Notes under the pieces: generated by a model | What the model saw: the letters and a program-made list of their open reading frames with translations, nothing else | What the model was told of the DNA's origin: nothing | Database searches by the model: none | Part shown: positions 49,399 to 58,820 of the stretch, one piece after another | How the letters are laid out: the number at the start of each line of letters is the position of its first letter | How positions within the stretch are numbered: position 1 is the first letter of the stretch | Made by a program: the position numbers and the translations under genes | Assembly: GCA_021848365.1 (NCBI GenBank) | Contig: JAJZUS010000001.1 | Coordinates: 124,001-188,000 of the forward strand | Source: Actinomycetes bacterium | GTDB lineage: Bacteria > Actinomycetota > Acidimicrobiia > Acidimicrobiales > RAAP-2 | DNA: 64,000 nt | Direction: 5' to 3'

Positions 49399-49436
49399 CC
49401 CCCCGCGGGCGAGGTCCTCGACCAGTTCTCGCCGCG

Positions 49437-49456
49437 CGACGATCTCGAGATCGTCG
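49437..49456. terminator. 20-bp perfect palindrome between convergent genes
   Basis: CGACGATCTCGAGATCGTCG is perfectly self-complementary and lies midway between the convergent peroxiredoxin and E2 genes (111-bp gap). The position suggests a two-way terminator; a protein-binding site cannot be excluded. Confidence 0.45.
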
Positions 49457-49509
49457 TCGCCGGTCCCGGGCCGCGCGAATGGTCAGCCGACGCCCGTCGT
49501 CGGCCCGTC

Positions 49510-50862
49510 CTACGGCGCGATGAGCGCGGGGGCCGGATCCTCGAGGAAGCGGCCCACGTGGGCGATGAAGGCCGAGGCGAGGGCGCCGTCGACGTGACGG
49601 TGGTCGAAGGCCATCGAGAGGTCCACGGTGTGACGCGGGACGACGGCGTCGCCGACGACCCACGGACGACGCGCGACCTGGCCGACGGCCAGGATGGCCG
49701 ACGTGCCCGGGGGCAGGATGGGCACCGCCCCGTCCACGGCGAAGGGTCCGACGTTGGTGATCGTGATCGTCGTGTGCAGCATCGCCTCCGGCGTCGTCGT
49801 GCCGGCGCGAGCCGCGTCCACCAGGGCGGACAGGGCCGCGGTCATCTCGGTGAGTCCGAGGGTGTCGGCCGCCTTCACGTTGGGCACGATGAGTCCCCGG
49901 GGCGTCGCCGCCGCGACGCCGAGATTGACCCGACGGCGGATCACGACCTCCTGGGCCGCCGCGTCGAAGGTCGAGTTGATCGCCGGGAACCGTCGGGCCC
50001 CGTCGACGACGGCCATCGCCACGATCGCGAGCGGGGAGAGCCGCGACCCGGCGAAGGCCGGACGTTGGCGCAGGCTCTCGAGCAGCTCCACGGTGCGCGT
50101 CGCGTCGACGCGCACCCACACCGCCGCCTGCGGCGTGGAGAAGGCGCTCTGGGTCATCGCCTCGGCCATGGAGCGCAGGACCCCCCGCACGGGGATGTGC
50201 TCCTCGAGCGGACCCTCCGACCACGACGCGACCGGGCGCCCGGCGAGGCTGGTGGCCGGCGCGGGCGCCGGTGCGGTCCGGGGAGCGCTCGGGGCCGCGG
50301 GTCGCGCGAGGGCGCGCTCGACGTCGGCGCGCGTGACGATCCCCTCCCGGCCCGTACCGGTCACGGTGGCGAGGTCGACGCCGTGCTGCTTCGCGTAGAG
50401 CCGCACCGGCGGCGTCGTGCGTACCGGACCCGCGACGCGGGAGACGGGTGCGACGGGCGTGGGTGGGACGACCGCCGCGGGTGGAGAGTCCGGGGCGCCG
50501 CGACGCCGGCGGCGCGACGCCACGGGAGCGTCGGCCGCGACCCCGTAGCCGACGAGCACGGCCGGGCGCCCGGTCGACGCCGCCGTCTCGGCGAGCTCCC
50601 CGAGGGGGGCCGAGCCGTCGAGGGCGGTCGCCACCTCGACCAGGGGTGCGCCGACCTCCACCACGTCGCCGACCGCTCCGTGCAGGGCGGTCACCGTCCC
50701 GGCGTAGGGGCTCGGCAACTCGACCGTCGCCTTCGCGGTCTCGATGTCGACGAGGGGCTGGTTGAGGGCGATGGTGTCGCCGATGGCGACCTTCCACGCG
50801 ACGATCTCCGCCTCGACGAGGCCCTCGCCGACGTCGGGCAGGTGGAACACCTCGGGGCTCAC
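49510..50862 (-). CDS. Dihydrolipoamide acyltransferase (E2) of a 2-oxoacid dehydrogenase
   Basis: 450 residues. One lipoyl domain at 1-78 with the lipoylated lysine K44 in DIETAKATVELP; a linker; a subunit-binding domain (VRLYAKQHGVDLATVTGTGR) near 180-215; and a catalytic domain from about 230 with DHRHVDGALASAF carrying the active-site His and Asp. The single lipoyl domain and text fit the branched-chain or pyruvate class. GTG start overlaps the E1 beta stop (GTGA). No E3 gene in the window. Confidence 0.9.
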   Translation of the reverse strand: MSPEVFHLPDVGEGLVEAEIVAWKVAIGDTIALNQPLVDIETAKATVELPSPYAGTVTALHGAVGDVVEVGAPLVEVATALDGSAPLGELAETAASTGRPAVLVGYGVAADAPVASRRRRRGAPDSPPAAVVPPTPVAPVSRVAGPVRTTPPVRLYAKQHGVDLATVTGTGREGIVTRADVERALARPAAPSAPRTAPAPAPATSLAGRPVASWSEGPLEEHIPVRGVLRSMAEAMTQSAFSTPQAAVWVRVDATRTVELLESLRQRPAFAGSRLSPLAIVAMAVVDGARRFPAINSTFDAAAQEVVIRRRVNLGVAAATPRGLIVPNVKAADTLGLTEMTAALSALVDAARAGTTTPEAMLHTTITITNVGPFAVDGAVPILPPGTSAILAVGQVARRPWVVGDAVVPRHTVDLSMAFDHRHVDGALASAFIAHVGRFLEDPAPALIAP

Positions 50863-51845
50863 TGGTCGTACTCCATCAGTCGGTCGACCCCGTCGAGGAC
50901 GCGCTCCACCGAGGGACGGAAGACGTCCTCGATGCGCGACGCGGGGTAGGGGACGTGGTAGGCGGCCACGCGTAGGGCCGGAGCGCGCAGGGAGTAGAAG
51001 CAGCGCTCGGTCAGCGTGGCGACGATCTCCGAGCCCACCGAGGCGTAGGGCGGGGCCTCCTGGACGACGAGGAGTCGTCCCGTCCGCTCGAGCGAGGCGG
51101 CCATGACGTCGGTGTCGAAGGGCGAGAGCCCCCGCAGGTCAATGACCTCGAGCGAGGTCCCCTCGGCCGCGGCGGCCTCGGCGGCGCGCAGCGCGGTCTT
51201 CACCATCGATCCGTAGGCGACCACCGTCACGTCGGTCCCCGGGCGGCGCACCACCGCGTCGAAGAGGCCGGGACCCGGGTCGTCGAGGTCCACCTCGCCC
51301 TTGTCCCAGTAACGGGACTTGGGCTCGCAGAAGATGACGGGGTCGTCGTGGGCGATCGACTCCTGGATCATCCAGTAGGCGTCGTGAGGGGTCGAGGGCG
51401 TGACCACGCGCAGCCCCGCCGTGTGGACGAAGTAGGCCTCGGGGCTCTCGGAGTGGTGCTCCACCGCACCGATGCCGCCCTGGTAGGGCAGTCGGATCAC
51501 GAGGCCCATCGTGTAGACGCCCTTCGAGCGCTTGTGGAGCTTCGCGACCTGGGAGACGATCTGGTCGAAGGCGGGGTAGACGAAGCCGTCGAACTGGATC
51601 TCGATGGCGGTGCGGTACCCGCGCATGGCGAGTCCCACGGCCGTCCCGACGATCGCCGACTCGGCGAGCGGCGCGTCGATCACGCGATCGTCGCCGAAGT
51701 CCTTCTGGAGGCCGTCGGTCACCCGGAAGACGCCGCCGAGCTTGCCGATGTCCTCGCCCATGAGGAGCACCTTGGGGTCGCGCTCCATGGCCCGTCGCAT
51801 CCCCTCGTTGAGGGCCCGGGCCATCGTCATCGTCGTGGTCGCCAT
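50859..51845 (-). CDS. 2-oxoacid dehydrogenase E1 component, beta subunit
   Basis: 328 residues. RDPKVLLMGEDIGKLGGVFR, AESAIVGTAVGLAMRGYRTA and EIQFDGFVYPAFDQIVSQVA are typical of BkdB/PdhB-type E1 beta. C-terminal domain: VIDLRGLSPFDTDVMAASLE and VQEAPPYASVGSEIV. ATG at 51843-51845 shares one base with the alpha stop. The EIQFDGF...KLH sequence is nearer the branched-chain/pyruvate form than the acetoin form at 3843-4862. Confidence 0.9.
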   Translation of the reverse strand: MATTTMTMARALNEGMRRAMERDPKVLLMGEDIGKLGGVFRVTDGLQKDFGDDRVIDAPLAESAIVGTAVGLAMRGYRTAIEIQFDGFVYPAFDQIVSQVAKLHKRSKGVYTMGLVIRLPYQGGIGAVEHHSESPEAYFVHTAGLRVVTPSTPHDAYWMIQESIAHDDPVIFCEPKSRYWDKGEVDLDDPGPGLFDAVVRRPGTDVTVVAYGSMVKTALRAAEAAAAEGTSLEVIDLRGLSPFDTDVMAASLERTGRLLVVQEAPPYASVGSEIVATLTERCFYSLRAPALRVAAYHVPYPASRIEDVFRPSVERVLDGVDRLMEYDQ

Positions 51846-52903
51846 CAGCGCGCCTCCTCGGCGAACGCGAGCACCTCGGCCCGCCCGGCCTCGGTCCAGG
51901 GGTGGGGCTCCGCGTAGACGTCGTCGAACATGTCCGTCGCCGGCGGGGCGTCCATCGCGAGCACGTCGGCGCGCAGGGCCTGAGCGATCGCCTCGGCCTC
52001 GGCGGCGACCTCCTCGAAGGTGCTCGAGCGCACGGCGTGCTCGCGCGCGAGGAGCGCCTTCACGCGCTCGATGGGATCGCGGTGCCGCCAGACCTCCACC
52101 TCGGCGTCGACGCGGTAGCGGGTCGGGTCGTCGGAGGTGGTGTGGGCGCCCATGCGGTAGGTGTAGGCCTCGATGAGGGTCGGTCCACCCCCCTCGCGGG
52201 CGCGCTCGAGGGCCCGCCGGGAGACCTCGTACACGGCGAGCACGTCGTTGCCGTCGACCCGCACCCCGGGGAATCCGAACCCGTCGGCGCGGCGGTAGAG
52301 CGGGATCTTCGTCTGTAGCGACGTCGGCTCCGAGATCGCCCACTGGTTGTTCTGCAGGACGAAGACCACCGGAGCCATGAACGAGGCGGCCCAGACGAAC
52401 GACTCCATCACGTCGCCCTGGCTCGAGGCGCCGTCACCGAAGAAGACCATCGCGGCCTCCTCCGCGCCGTCGCGCTGGATGCCCATGGCGTAGCCGACGG
52501 CGTGGGGCACCTGGTCGCCGAGGACGATCGTGGGCAGGTTGCAGTGGTACCGCTGGGGGTCCCAGCCCCCCGTCTCGGTGGCGCGGAAGATCCGCAGCAT
52601 GTCGGCGGGCGGGATGCCCCGGGTCCAGGCGACCCCGTGCTCCCGGTAGGAGGGGAAGACGAAGTCGCCCGGAGCGAGCGCTCGTCCCGAGCCGATCTGA
52701 GCGGCCTCCTGGCCCTGCACGGGCGCCCAGAGCGCCAACTGACCCTGTCGCTGCAGGGCGGTGGCCTCGTTGCAGATGCGTCGAACGATCACCATGTCGC
52801 GATAGAGGCCCAGGATCGCCGTGTCGTCGAGCGAGCACTCGTAGTCGGGATGATCGACTCGTTGCCCCTCGGGACTCAGCAGTTGGACCAGTTCGTCAGC
52901 CAT
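51845..52903 (-). CDS. 2-oxoacid dehydrogenase E1 component, alpha subunit
   Basis: 352 residues. ThDP motif MVFFGDGASSQGDVMESFVW with the closing NNQWAIS; FPSYREHGVAWTRGIPPADM; RMGAHTTSDDPTRYR is typical of branched-chain/pyruvate E1 alpha of actinobacteria. ATG 52901-52903 with GGAGG upstream. First gene of the E1 alpha-E1 beta-E2 operon, divergent from an MFS gene. Likely substrate is pyruvate or branched-chain 2-oxoacids; not distinguishable here. Confidence 0.9.
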   Translation of the reverse strand: MADELVQLLSPEGQRVDHPDYECSLDDTAILGLYRDMVIVRRICNEATALQRQGQLALWAPVQGQEAAQIGSGRALAPGDFVFPSYREHGVAWTRGIPPADMLRIFRATETGGWDPQRYHCNLPTIVLGDQVPHAVGYAMGIQRDGAEEAAMVFFGDGASSQGDVMESFVWAASFMAPVVFVLQNNQWAISEPTSLQTKIPLYRRADGFGFPGVRVDGNDVLAVYEVSRRALERAREGGGPTLIEAYTYRMGAHTTSDDPTRYRVDAEVEVWRHRDPIERVKALLAREHAVRSSTFEEVAAEAEAIAQALRADVLAMDAPPATDMFDDVYAEPHPWTEAGRAEVLAFAEEAR

Positions 52904-52951
52904 GACGCCTCCTCCCTCGGCCATTGGCGATGGTACTCCTACCATGGCGGG

Positions 52952-54175
52952 GTGCCTCGTCTGCTCGTCGACGTCGGGCCCCTGCGGCGCCACCGCGACC
53001 TGCGTCTGCTCCTCGGGGGCCAGATGGTGTCGCTGCTCGGATCCAACGTCACCATGGTCGCGGTCCCCTACCAGGTCTACCGAATCACCCACTCGAGCCT
53101 CTGGGTCGGCGTCGCCAGCCTCCTGCAGCTCCCCTTCCTCATCGCCGGCTCGCTCTGGGGTGGGGCCATGGGCGACCGCGTCGACCGACGTCGGCTGTTC
53201 GTCGCGAGCTCCCTGGTCCTCGCCGCGCTCTCCGGCGCCCTCGCCCTCGACGGGGGCACCTCGCGGGCCCACCTCGCACCCCTCCTCGCGCTCGCGGCCC
53301 TGAGCGCGGGCGCCGGGGGGTTCGCCGGGCCGGTGCGAACCGCCACGATCCCGACCCTCGTGCAGGGCGAGGAGCTCGTCGCCGCCTACTCGATCAACCA
53401 GGTGATCGTGAACACCGCCACCATCCTCGGCCCGGCGCTCGCCGGGGTCGTCCTCGCCAGCGTCTCCCTGGCGGCCTGCTACGCCCTCGACGCCGCCAGC
53501 TTCCTGGTCCTCGCCGCGACGACCGGCCTCATGCGACCGATCCCCCCGGGCGGCGGGGCGGCCGGACGGCGACTCCTCGGGGCGATCGCCGACGGCTTCC
53601 GCTACGTCCGCTCTCACGCCACCGCCCAGGCCGTCTACCTGATCGACCTCAACGCCATGGTCTTCGGCCTGCCCCGCGCGCTCTTCCCCGCCGTCGCCCT
53701 CGAGCTCTACCACGGCGGGCCGCGGACCCTCGGCCTCCTCTACGCGGCCCCCGGGGTGGGAGCGCTGGCGATGGCCCTGCTCACCGGCTGGGTCGCCCAC
53801 GTCCGGCGCCAGGGGCGCCTCGTGGTCATCGTCGTCATGGTGTGGGGAGCGGCGATGGCCCTGTTCGGGCTGACCCGCGTCGTCGCCCTCGGCCTCGCCT
53901 GCCTGGCCGTCGCCGGGGCGACCGACGTCATCTCGACCGTCCTGCGCAACACGATCCTGCAGAACGCGATCACCGACGAGTTTCGCAGTCGCCTCTCGGC
54001 GATCCAGCTCGCCGTCGTGACCGGCGGGCCGCGCCTCGGCGACCTCGAGTCGGGTGCCGTGGCGAGCCTCGCGGGGACCGAGTTCTCGATCGTGTCCGGG
54101 GGGATCGCCTGCGTCGTGGGGGCCCTGGCGCTCGTGCGCTGGCGCCCGACGTTCTGGCGCGACAGCGTCGACTAG
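52952..54175 (+). CDS. MFS transporter (EntS-like, MFS_3)
   Basis: 407 residues, about 12 hydrophobic segments. LLLGGQMVSLLGSNVTMVAV and GGAMGDRVDRRRLFVASS (MFS loop motif) followed by PVRTATIPTLVQGEELVAAY are characteristic of the MFS_3/EntS subfamily, often annotated as enterobactin or macrolide exporters. GTG 52952 is 6 nt after TACCAT (leaderless). Its stop overlaps the convergent rlmN gene by 4 bp. Substrate unknown. Confidence 0.85.
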   Translation: MPRLLVDVGPLRRHRDLRLLLGGQMVSLLGSNVTMVAVPYQVYRITHSSLWVGVASLLQLPFLIAGSLWGGAMGDRVDRRRLFVASSLVLAALSGALALDGGTSRAHLAPLLALAALSAGAGGFAGPVRTATIPTLVQGEELVAAYSINQVIVNTATILGPALAGVVLASVSLAACYALDAASFLVLAATTGLMRPIPPGGGAAGRRLLGAIADGFRYVRSHATAQAVYLIDLNAMVFGLPRALFPAVALELYHGGPRTLGLLYAAPGVGALAMALLTGWVAHVRRQGRLVVIVVMVWGAAMALFGLTRVVALGLACLAVAGATDVISTVLRNTILQNAITDEFRSRLSAIQLAVVTGGPRLGDLESGAVASLAGTEFSIVSGGIACVVGALALVRWRPTFWRDSVD

Positions 54176-55221
54176 CGACGCCCCGGAGCCGCCACGGGGA
54201 CCCGGCGGGTGCGTCCGTTGGTGACGGCCGCGAGCTGACCGCAGGCCGCGTCGATCGAGCGACCCCGGGTGTCGCGCACCGTGGCGTTCACCCCACGAGC
54301 GATCAGGCCGTCGCGGAAGGCGCGCACGCGATCGCGCGTCGAACCCTGGGCGAGGTAGCCGGGGGTGGGGTTGAGCGGGATCAGGTTCACGTGGGCCGCG
54401 AGGGAGCGCGCGAACTCGGCGAGCTCCTCGAGGGCCTGGTCGGTGTCGTTCACCCCGTCGATGAGCGCCCACTCGAGGCTGATGCGCCGTCCGGTGCGCT
54501 CGAACCAGACCTCGCAGGCCCGGTGGAGGCGCTCGAGTGGGTACCGGCGGTTGATCGGGACCAGCGCGTCACGATCGGCGTCGTTGGCCGCGTGCAGGCT
54601 CACCGCGAGGGTCACGGGCAGCCCCTCCGCGGCGAGGCGCTCGATCGCCGGCGCGATCCCCACGCTCGAGACCGTCAGGTGGCGCGCGCTGAGGCCCCGG
54701 TCCTCGTGGAGCCGGCGCAGCGCCGTGACCGTCGTCGCGTAGTTGGCGAGCGGCTCGCCCATGCCCATGAAGACGACGTGGGAGAGCCGCCGCGGAGCCG
54801 CGTGACGGGCCGCCGTGATGACCTGCTCGACGACCTCGCCCGGCGTGAGGTGGCGGGTGAAGCCCGCCTGCCCCGTCGCGCAGAAGCTGCAGCCCATGGC
54901 GCAGCCGGCCTGGGAGGACACGCACACGGTCACGCGATCGGGGTAGGTCATGAGGACGGTCTCGATCGTCGCCCCGTCGGGCAGGGCGAAGACCCACTTG
55001 CGGGTCGCCCCCCGGTCGGTCACCACGTCGGCGCGGGCGGCGAGCGCGGGCGGATACTCCTCGCCCAGACGCTGTCGGAGGGCCGCCGGGAGCGTCGTCA
55101 CCTCGTCGACCGTGCGCCCTTCGACCCAGAGCCCCCGCCAGAGCTGCTCCACCCGGAACGCCGGCTGGCCGGCGAGGGCCTCGGCCAGTCCGGCCCGGTC
55201 GAGGTCGTAGAGCGAGGGCAC
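54172..55221 (-). CDS. rlmN: Dual-specificity 23S rRNA/tRNA adenine C2-methyltransferase RlmN
   Basis: About 349 residues. Radical SAM cluster C-x3-C-x2-C in GCAMGCSFCATGQAGFTRHL; VFMGMGEPLANY; VSLHAANDADRDALVPINRR; and the C-terminal catalytic cysteine in RGRSIDAACGQLA. It methylates A2503 of 23S rRNA and A37 of some tRNAs. Two adjacent GTG codons are possible starts; the second (55221) is exactly 6 nt from TAGCGT and is preferred. Confidence 0.93.
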   Translation of the reverse strand: MPSLYDLDRAGLAEALAGQPAFRVEQLWRGLWVEGRTVDEVTTLPAALRQRLGEEYPPALAARADVVTDRGATRKWVFALPDGATIETVLMTYPDRVTVCVSSQAGCAMGCSFCATGQAGFTRHLTPGEVVEQVITAARHAAPRRLSHVVFMGMGEPLANYATTVTALRRLHEDRGLSARHLTVSSVGIAPAIERLAAEGLPVTLAVSLHAANDADRDALVPINRRYPLERLHRACEVWFERTGRRISLEWALIDGVNDTDQALEELAEFARSLAAHVNLIPLNPTPGYLAQGSTRDRVRAFRDGLIARGVNATVRDTRGRSIDAACGQLAAVTNGRTRRVPVAAPGRR

Positions 55222-55291
55222 CACTCCACGCTACCCAGCGCGGGAATCTGCTTGACTCGAAGGGGGCCGCGCGTCCTGCGAAGGAGAAGTC

Positions 55292-56068
55292 ATGGAACTG
55301 GCACACACGTCCGCGATCGTCACCGGCGGGGCCTCGGGCCTCGGGGAAGCGACGGCCGAGGCCCTGGCCGCCCGCGGCGTCCACGTGGTCGTCGCCGACC
55401 TCAACGACGCCCGCGGCGCGGAGGTCGCGGCCCGCATCGGCGGGACCTACTCCCGCTGCGACGTGACCGACACGGATCAGGTCATCGCGGCCATCGAGGC
55501 CGCCGCCGCCGCGGCACCGCTGTGGTCGGTCGTGAACTGCGCCGGCATCGGCTGGGCCACCCGCACGATCGGCAAGGACGGCGAGTACGCGTCGGCGCAC
55601 GACCTCGAGCTCTACCGCAAGGTCATCGAGATCAACCTGATCGGCACCTTCAACGTCTGCCGGCTCGCCGCGACCAAGATGAGCCACAACGCCCCCGACG
55701 GGGACAACCAGCGCGGCGCCATCGTGAACACGGCGTCGGTCGCCGCGGAGGATGGGCAGATCGGTCAGGTCGCCTACTCCTCCTCGAAGGGCGGCATCGT
55801 CGGGCTCACCCTGCCCCTCGCCCGCGACCTCGCCCCCATCGGCGTGCGCGCGAACTGCATCCTGCCCGGCCTGATCGACACCCCGATCTACGGAGAGGGT
55901 CCCGCCTCCGAGGAGTTCAAGGCCCGGCTCGGCGCCGGCGTCCTGTTCCCGAAGCGCCTCGGCCAGGCGGCGGAGTACGCGTCGCTCGCCGTCGAGCTGC
56001 TCACCAACAGCTACATGAACGCGGCCTCGATCCGCATCGACGCCGGGATCCGGATGCAGCCCAAATAG
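55292..56068 (+). CDS. Short-chain dehydrogenase, HSD10-like
   Basis: 258 residues. IVTGGASGLGEATAEALAAR (NAD motif), VVADLNDARG with acidic NAD-selective residue, NCAGI, ASVAAEDGQIGQVAYSSSKG (Ser, Tyr, Lys) and PGLIDTPIYGEGPASEEF. The overall text is closest to type-II 3-hydroxyacyl-CoA dehydrogenases. ATG after GAAGGAGAAG. Monocistronic, divergent from rlmN. Substrate inferred from family only. Confidence 0.85.
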   Translation: MELAHTSAIVTGGASGLGEATAEALAARGVHVVVADLNDARGAEVAARIGGTYSRCDVTDTDQVIAAIEAAAAAAPLWSVVNCAGIGWATRTIGKDGEYASAHDLELYRKVIEINLIGTFNVCRLAATKMSHNAPDGDNQRGAIVNTASVAAEDGQIGQVAYSSSKGGIVGLTLPLARDLAPIGVRANCILPGLIDTPIYGEGPASEEFKARLGAGVLFPKRLGQAAEYASLAVELLTNSYMNAASIRIDAGIRMQPK

Positions 56069-56078
56069 GGCGCTCCGT

Positions 56079-56381
56079 TCACGGCAGGGGCCCGTCGCGG
56101 TGCGACTCGGCCTCGCGTCGCTCCTCGTCGGTGAGGTCGGCCTCGCGCACCGGCACGACGAGGGACCAGTGGCGCCCGACCGGGCAGCGCTGGAACCGAG
56201 CCCACCCCAGGCGCACCGACGTGAGCGAGACGCCGGGGATCCACAGCGTCGTGAAGAGGTGCCCCCGACGACAGCGCACGACGGTCCGCCCGCCGACGTT
56301 GTAGCCGCTGCGGCGCATGCCCAACGTGATCGCGACGAGGAGCACCACGACGATGAGCGGGGTGATGATCGCGAAGGCCAT
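56079..56381 (-). CDS. Small membrane protein with two-part Cys-His motif
   Basis: 100 residues from ATG 56381, which sits 6 nt after TACGGT (leaderless); a longer start at 56462 runs into dnaB territory and is rejected. One N-terminal helix (FAIITPLIVVVLLVAITLGM), then CRRGHLFTTLWIPG and FQRCPVGRHWSLVVPV, which could bind one zinc. I recall similar small proteins throughout actinobacteria; no function is known. Lies just downstream of dnaB. Confidence 0.65.
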   Translation of the reverse strand: MAFAIITPLIVVVLLVAITLGMRRSGYNVGGRTVVRCRRGHLFTTLWIPGVSLTSVRLGWARFQRCPVGRHWSLVVPVREADLTDEERREAESHRDGPLP

Positions 56382-56407
56382 GTGCGAACCGTAGCCCCCG
56401 CGGCCCG

Positions 56408-57778
56408 TCAGAAGTTCGTCGTGTCGGCCACGTTGTCGAAGCGCGCGTACTCGCCTCGCCACGTGAGGTGCACCGTGCGGGTCGGGCCATTGCGGTTCTT
56501 GCCCACGATGATCTCGGCGTCGGCGCGCTTGTCGTTCGTGACCTCCCCGTACTGCTCGGGGCGGAAGAGGAAGAGCACCACGTCGGCGTCCTGCTCGAGC
56601 GATCCCGACTCACGCAGGTCGGACATGATCGGCCGCTTGTCGGCCCGCTCCTCGAGCTTGCGCGAGAGCTGGGAGAGCGCGATCACCGGGCACTGCAATT
56701 CGCGGGCGAGGATCTTGAGCGACCGGCTCATCTCCGCGACCTCGACCTGACGGTTCTCGGCCCTCCCCCGGGAGCTCATGAGTTGGAGGTAGTCGACGAC
56801 CACGACGCCGAGGTCGCCCTGCTGCTGCTTGATCCGCCGCGCGCGCGAGCGCACGTCGAGCACGGTGAGGGCCGGGTTGTCGTCGATGAAGATCTGAGCC
56901 GACTGGAGGTAGGAGAAGGCCTCGTGGGCCCGGTCCCAGTCGCTCTCGTTGAGGTTGCCCGTGCGCAGCTTCGACGAGTCGATCTGTGCGGTCGAGGCGA
57001 GGATGCGCTCGGCGAGCTCCTGGCGACTCATCTCCAGCGAGAAGTAGAGGGCCGGCCGTGCGAGGACCGCTCCCACGTGCACGAGGATCCCCAGGGCGAA
57101 GGCCGTCTTTCCGGTACCCGGTCGAGCACCCACGATCGAGAGGCTGGTCGGCTGCAGGCCCTGGAGTACCTGGTCGAGAGCCCGGTACCCGGTCTCCAGG
57201 CCGTTGATCCGCCCCCGGTTCTCGCCGCGCTGCTCGAGGATGTCGGCCTCGGCGAGGAGCAGGCTCGGCAGGGGCGAGACCGAGTCGATCTTGCGGTTGT
57301 CGGCGATCGAGTTGATCCGCCGCTCGGCGTCGTCGATGAGCCCGGCCACGTCGTCGGTGGGCTGGTACGCCTCGTCGACCACCTGGCTGGCGATCGAGAT
57401 CAGTCGGCGCTGTTGGGCCTTGTCCCGCACGATCTCCGCGTAGTGACGCGCGTTGGCGACCGACGGGGTGTTCAGTTGGAGCGAGGAGAGGACGGCCAGC
57501 TCGACCGACGCCCCGCCGTGCTCCTGCAACTTCGCCTGGACGGTCACGTAGTCGACGGGCTCGCCGGCGCCCACCAGGGCGATGATCGCCGAGAAGATCT
57601 GCGCGTGCAGCGGTCGGTAGAAGTCCTCCGCGCTGACGATCTCGTACGCGAGGCTCACGGCCTCGGGCGAGAGCAGCATCGCCCCGATCAGCGACTCCTC
57701 GGCCTCCAGCGCGCTGGGCGGCACGCGCCCGGTGCCTCCCTGGGGACTACGTGCGCGGTCGGTCTCGAGCTGAGTCAT
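56408..57778 (-). CDS. dnaB: Replicative DNA helicase DnaB
   Basis: 456 residues. N-terminal domain from PPSALEAEESLIGAMLLSPE to about 120, linker helix, then RecA-like motor with Walker A GARPGTGKTAFALG, Walker B VVVVDYLQLMSS, the arginine-rich loop and DVVLFLFRPEQYG. No intein is present, although dnaB is a common intein site. ATG 57778. Separated from rplI by a terminator hairpin, so it has its own promoter. Confidence 0.95.
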   Translation of the reverse strand: MTQLETDRARSPQGGTGRVPPSALEAEESLIGAMLLSPEAVSLAYEIVSAEDFYRPLHAQIFSAIIALVGAGEPVDYVTVQAKLQEHGGASVELAVLSSLQLNTPSVANARHYAEIVRDKAQQRRLISIASQVVDEAYQPTDDVAGLIDDAERRINSIADNRKIDSVSPLPSLLLAEADILEQRGENRGRINGLETGYRALDQVLQGLQPTSLSIVGARPGTGKTAFALGILVHVGAVLARPALYFSLEMSRQELAERILASTAQIDSSKLRTGNLNESDWDRAHEAFSYLQSAQIFIDDNPALTVLDVRSRARRIKQQQGDLGVVVVDYLQLMSSRGRAENRQVEVAEMSRSLKILARELQCPVIALSQLSRKLEERADKRPIMSDLRESGSLEQDADVVLFLFRPEQYGEVTNDKRADAEIIVGKNRNGPTRTVHLTWRGEYARFDNVADTTNF

Positions 57779-57893
57779 AGGTCTTCAACGGTCGCGCGTC
57801 GGGGCTGGGTAGAACAAGAAGAACAACGTGGGGAAAAGGCTGTGGCTAACCACGCCCCTACTGTGCCCGGAGGGTGTGACATCACCCCGGACG

Positions 57894-57928
57894 CGACGCG
57901 ACGCCGGGACTCGCCCGGCGTCGCGTCG
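57894..57928 (-). terminator. Terminator of the rpsF-ssb-rpsR-rplI operon
   Basis: A perfect 15-bp stem (57894-57908 and 57914-57928) with a 5-nt loop lies 18 bp after the rplI stop. No T-run. The 167-bp gap also holds the dnaB upstream region. Confidence 0.78.
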
Positions 57929-57945
57929 ACTCAGAGGGCTCGGGG

Positions 57946-58392
57946 CTACTTCGCCACGACCTCCACGCGAATGGCCGCGACCACGTCGTCGAAGAGGTGG
58001 GCCTCGACCGTCGCGGAACCGACGGCCTTCAGGTGCTCGGCCATGCGGATCGCGTGCCGATCCACCTCGACACCCGTCGCCGCCCGCAGGGCGGTGGCGA
58101 CGTCGGCCTCGGTGATCGAGCCGAAGAGGCGCCCGTTGGCACCCGCTCGGGCGGCGATCGTGACGGTCGTCGCCTCGATCACCTGGCGCTGCGTCTGCGC
58201 CGCCTCGCGGCTACGCGAGTCGCGCAGGTCGCGGGAGGTACGCATGCGAGCCGCCTGACTCTCCATGGTGTCGGTGGCCGCCAGGGCCACGCCCTGGGGC
58301 AGCAGGTAGTTGCGGGCGTAGCCGTCGCGGACCTCGACGATGTCGCCGCGACGCCCCACGCCGACCACGTCAGAACGCAGCAGGACCTTCAT
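57946..58392 (-). CDS. rplI: 50S ribosomal protein bL9
   Basis: 148 residues. [20 protein letters not shown] and [20 protein letters not shown] are the L9 N-terminal domain, followed by the long connecting helix and the C-terminal domain with [19 protein letters not shown] overlaps the rpsR stop by 4 bp. Last gene of the operon. Confidence 0.96.
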   Translation of the reverse strand: MKVLLRSDVVGVGRRGDIVEVRDGYARNYLLPQGVALAATDTMESQAARMRTSRDLRDSRSREAAQTQRQVIEATTVTIAARAGANGRLFGSITEADVATALRAATGVEVDRHAIRMAEHLKAVGSATVEAHLFDDVVAAIRVEVVAK

Positions 58393-58820
58393 TCTCCGGC
58401 CTCCTCGCTCGTGCCCTCGATGACGGCCGCCGCGACGCTGGCGTCGTCCAGCATCGCCTCGTCCTCACTCACCGACTCGGAAGCCTCGACGGCCTCGGGG
58501 CGCGGACCGCGTCCACCCCGGTCGTCCCGGCCCCGACCCCGGCGCTCCGTGACCGTGCGCTGGGTGTAGGGCAGCAGGGCGAGCTCTCGGGCAGTCTTGA
58601 TGGCCTCGGTCACGTCACGCTGGTGCTGCTGGCAGTTGCCCGTCACCCGGCGGCCGCGGATCTTGCCGCGGTCGGAGATGTACTTGCGCAACTGGGTCAG
58701 GTCCTTGTAGTCGACCGTCGCGACGCCGTGCTGGCAGAAGGCGCAGGGCTTCTTCTTGACGCGGCGCGGGTCGATCTTCGGCGCGCGCTTCGGCGGCTTG
58801 GGGTTATTGATGCGTGGCAT
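58389..58820 (-). CDS. rpsR: 30S ribosomal protein bS18 with long acidic C-terminal extension
   Basis: 143 residues; S18 is usually 70-90. Residues 1-90 are S18: [50 protein letters not shown]26, C29 and C62 mark the zinc-binding (C+) form. The remaining 55 residues are an Arg/Gly stretch and then acidic, Ser/Glu/Ala-rich sequence, probably disordered. ATG shares one base with the ssb stop codon. Confidence 0.94.
   Translation of the reverse strand: MPRINNPKPPKRAPKIDPRRVKKKPCAFCQHGVATVDYKDLTQLRKYISDRGKIRGRRVTGNCQQHQRDVTEAIKTARELALLPYTQRTVTERRGRGRDDRGGRGPRPEAVEASESVSEDEAMLDDASVAAAVIEGTSEEAGE

Noticed and set aside
52924-56304. 1126-codon plus-strand open frame
   Set aside because: Runs antisense to rlmN and out of frame with the MFS and SDR genes; composition typical of a shadow.
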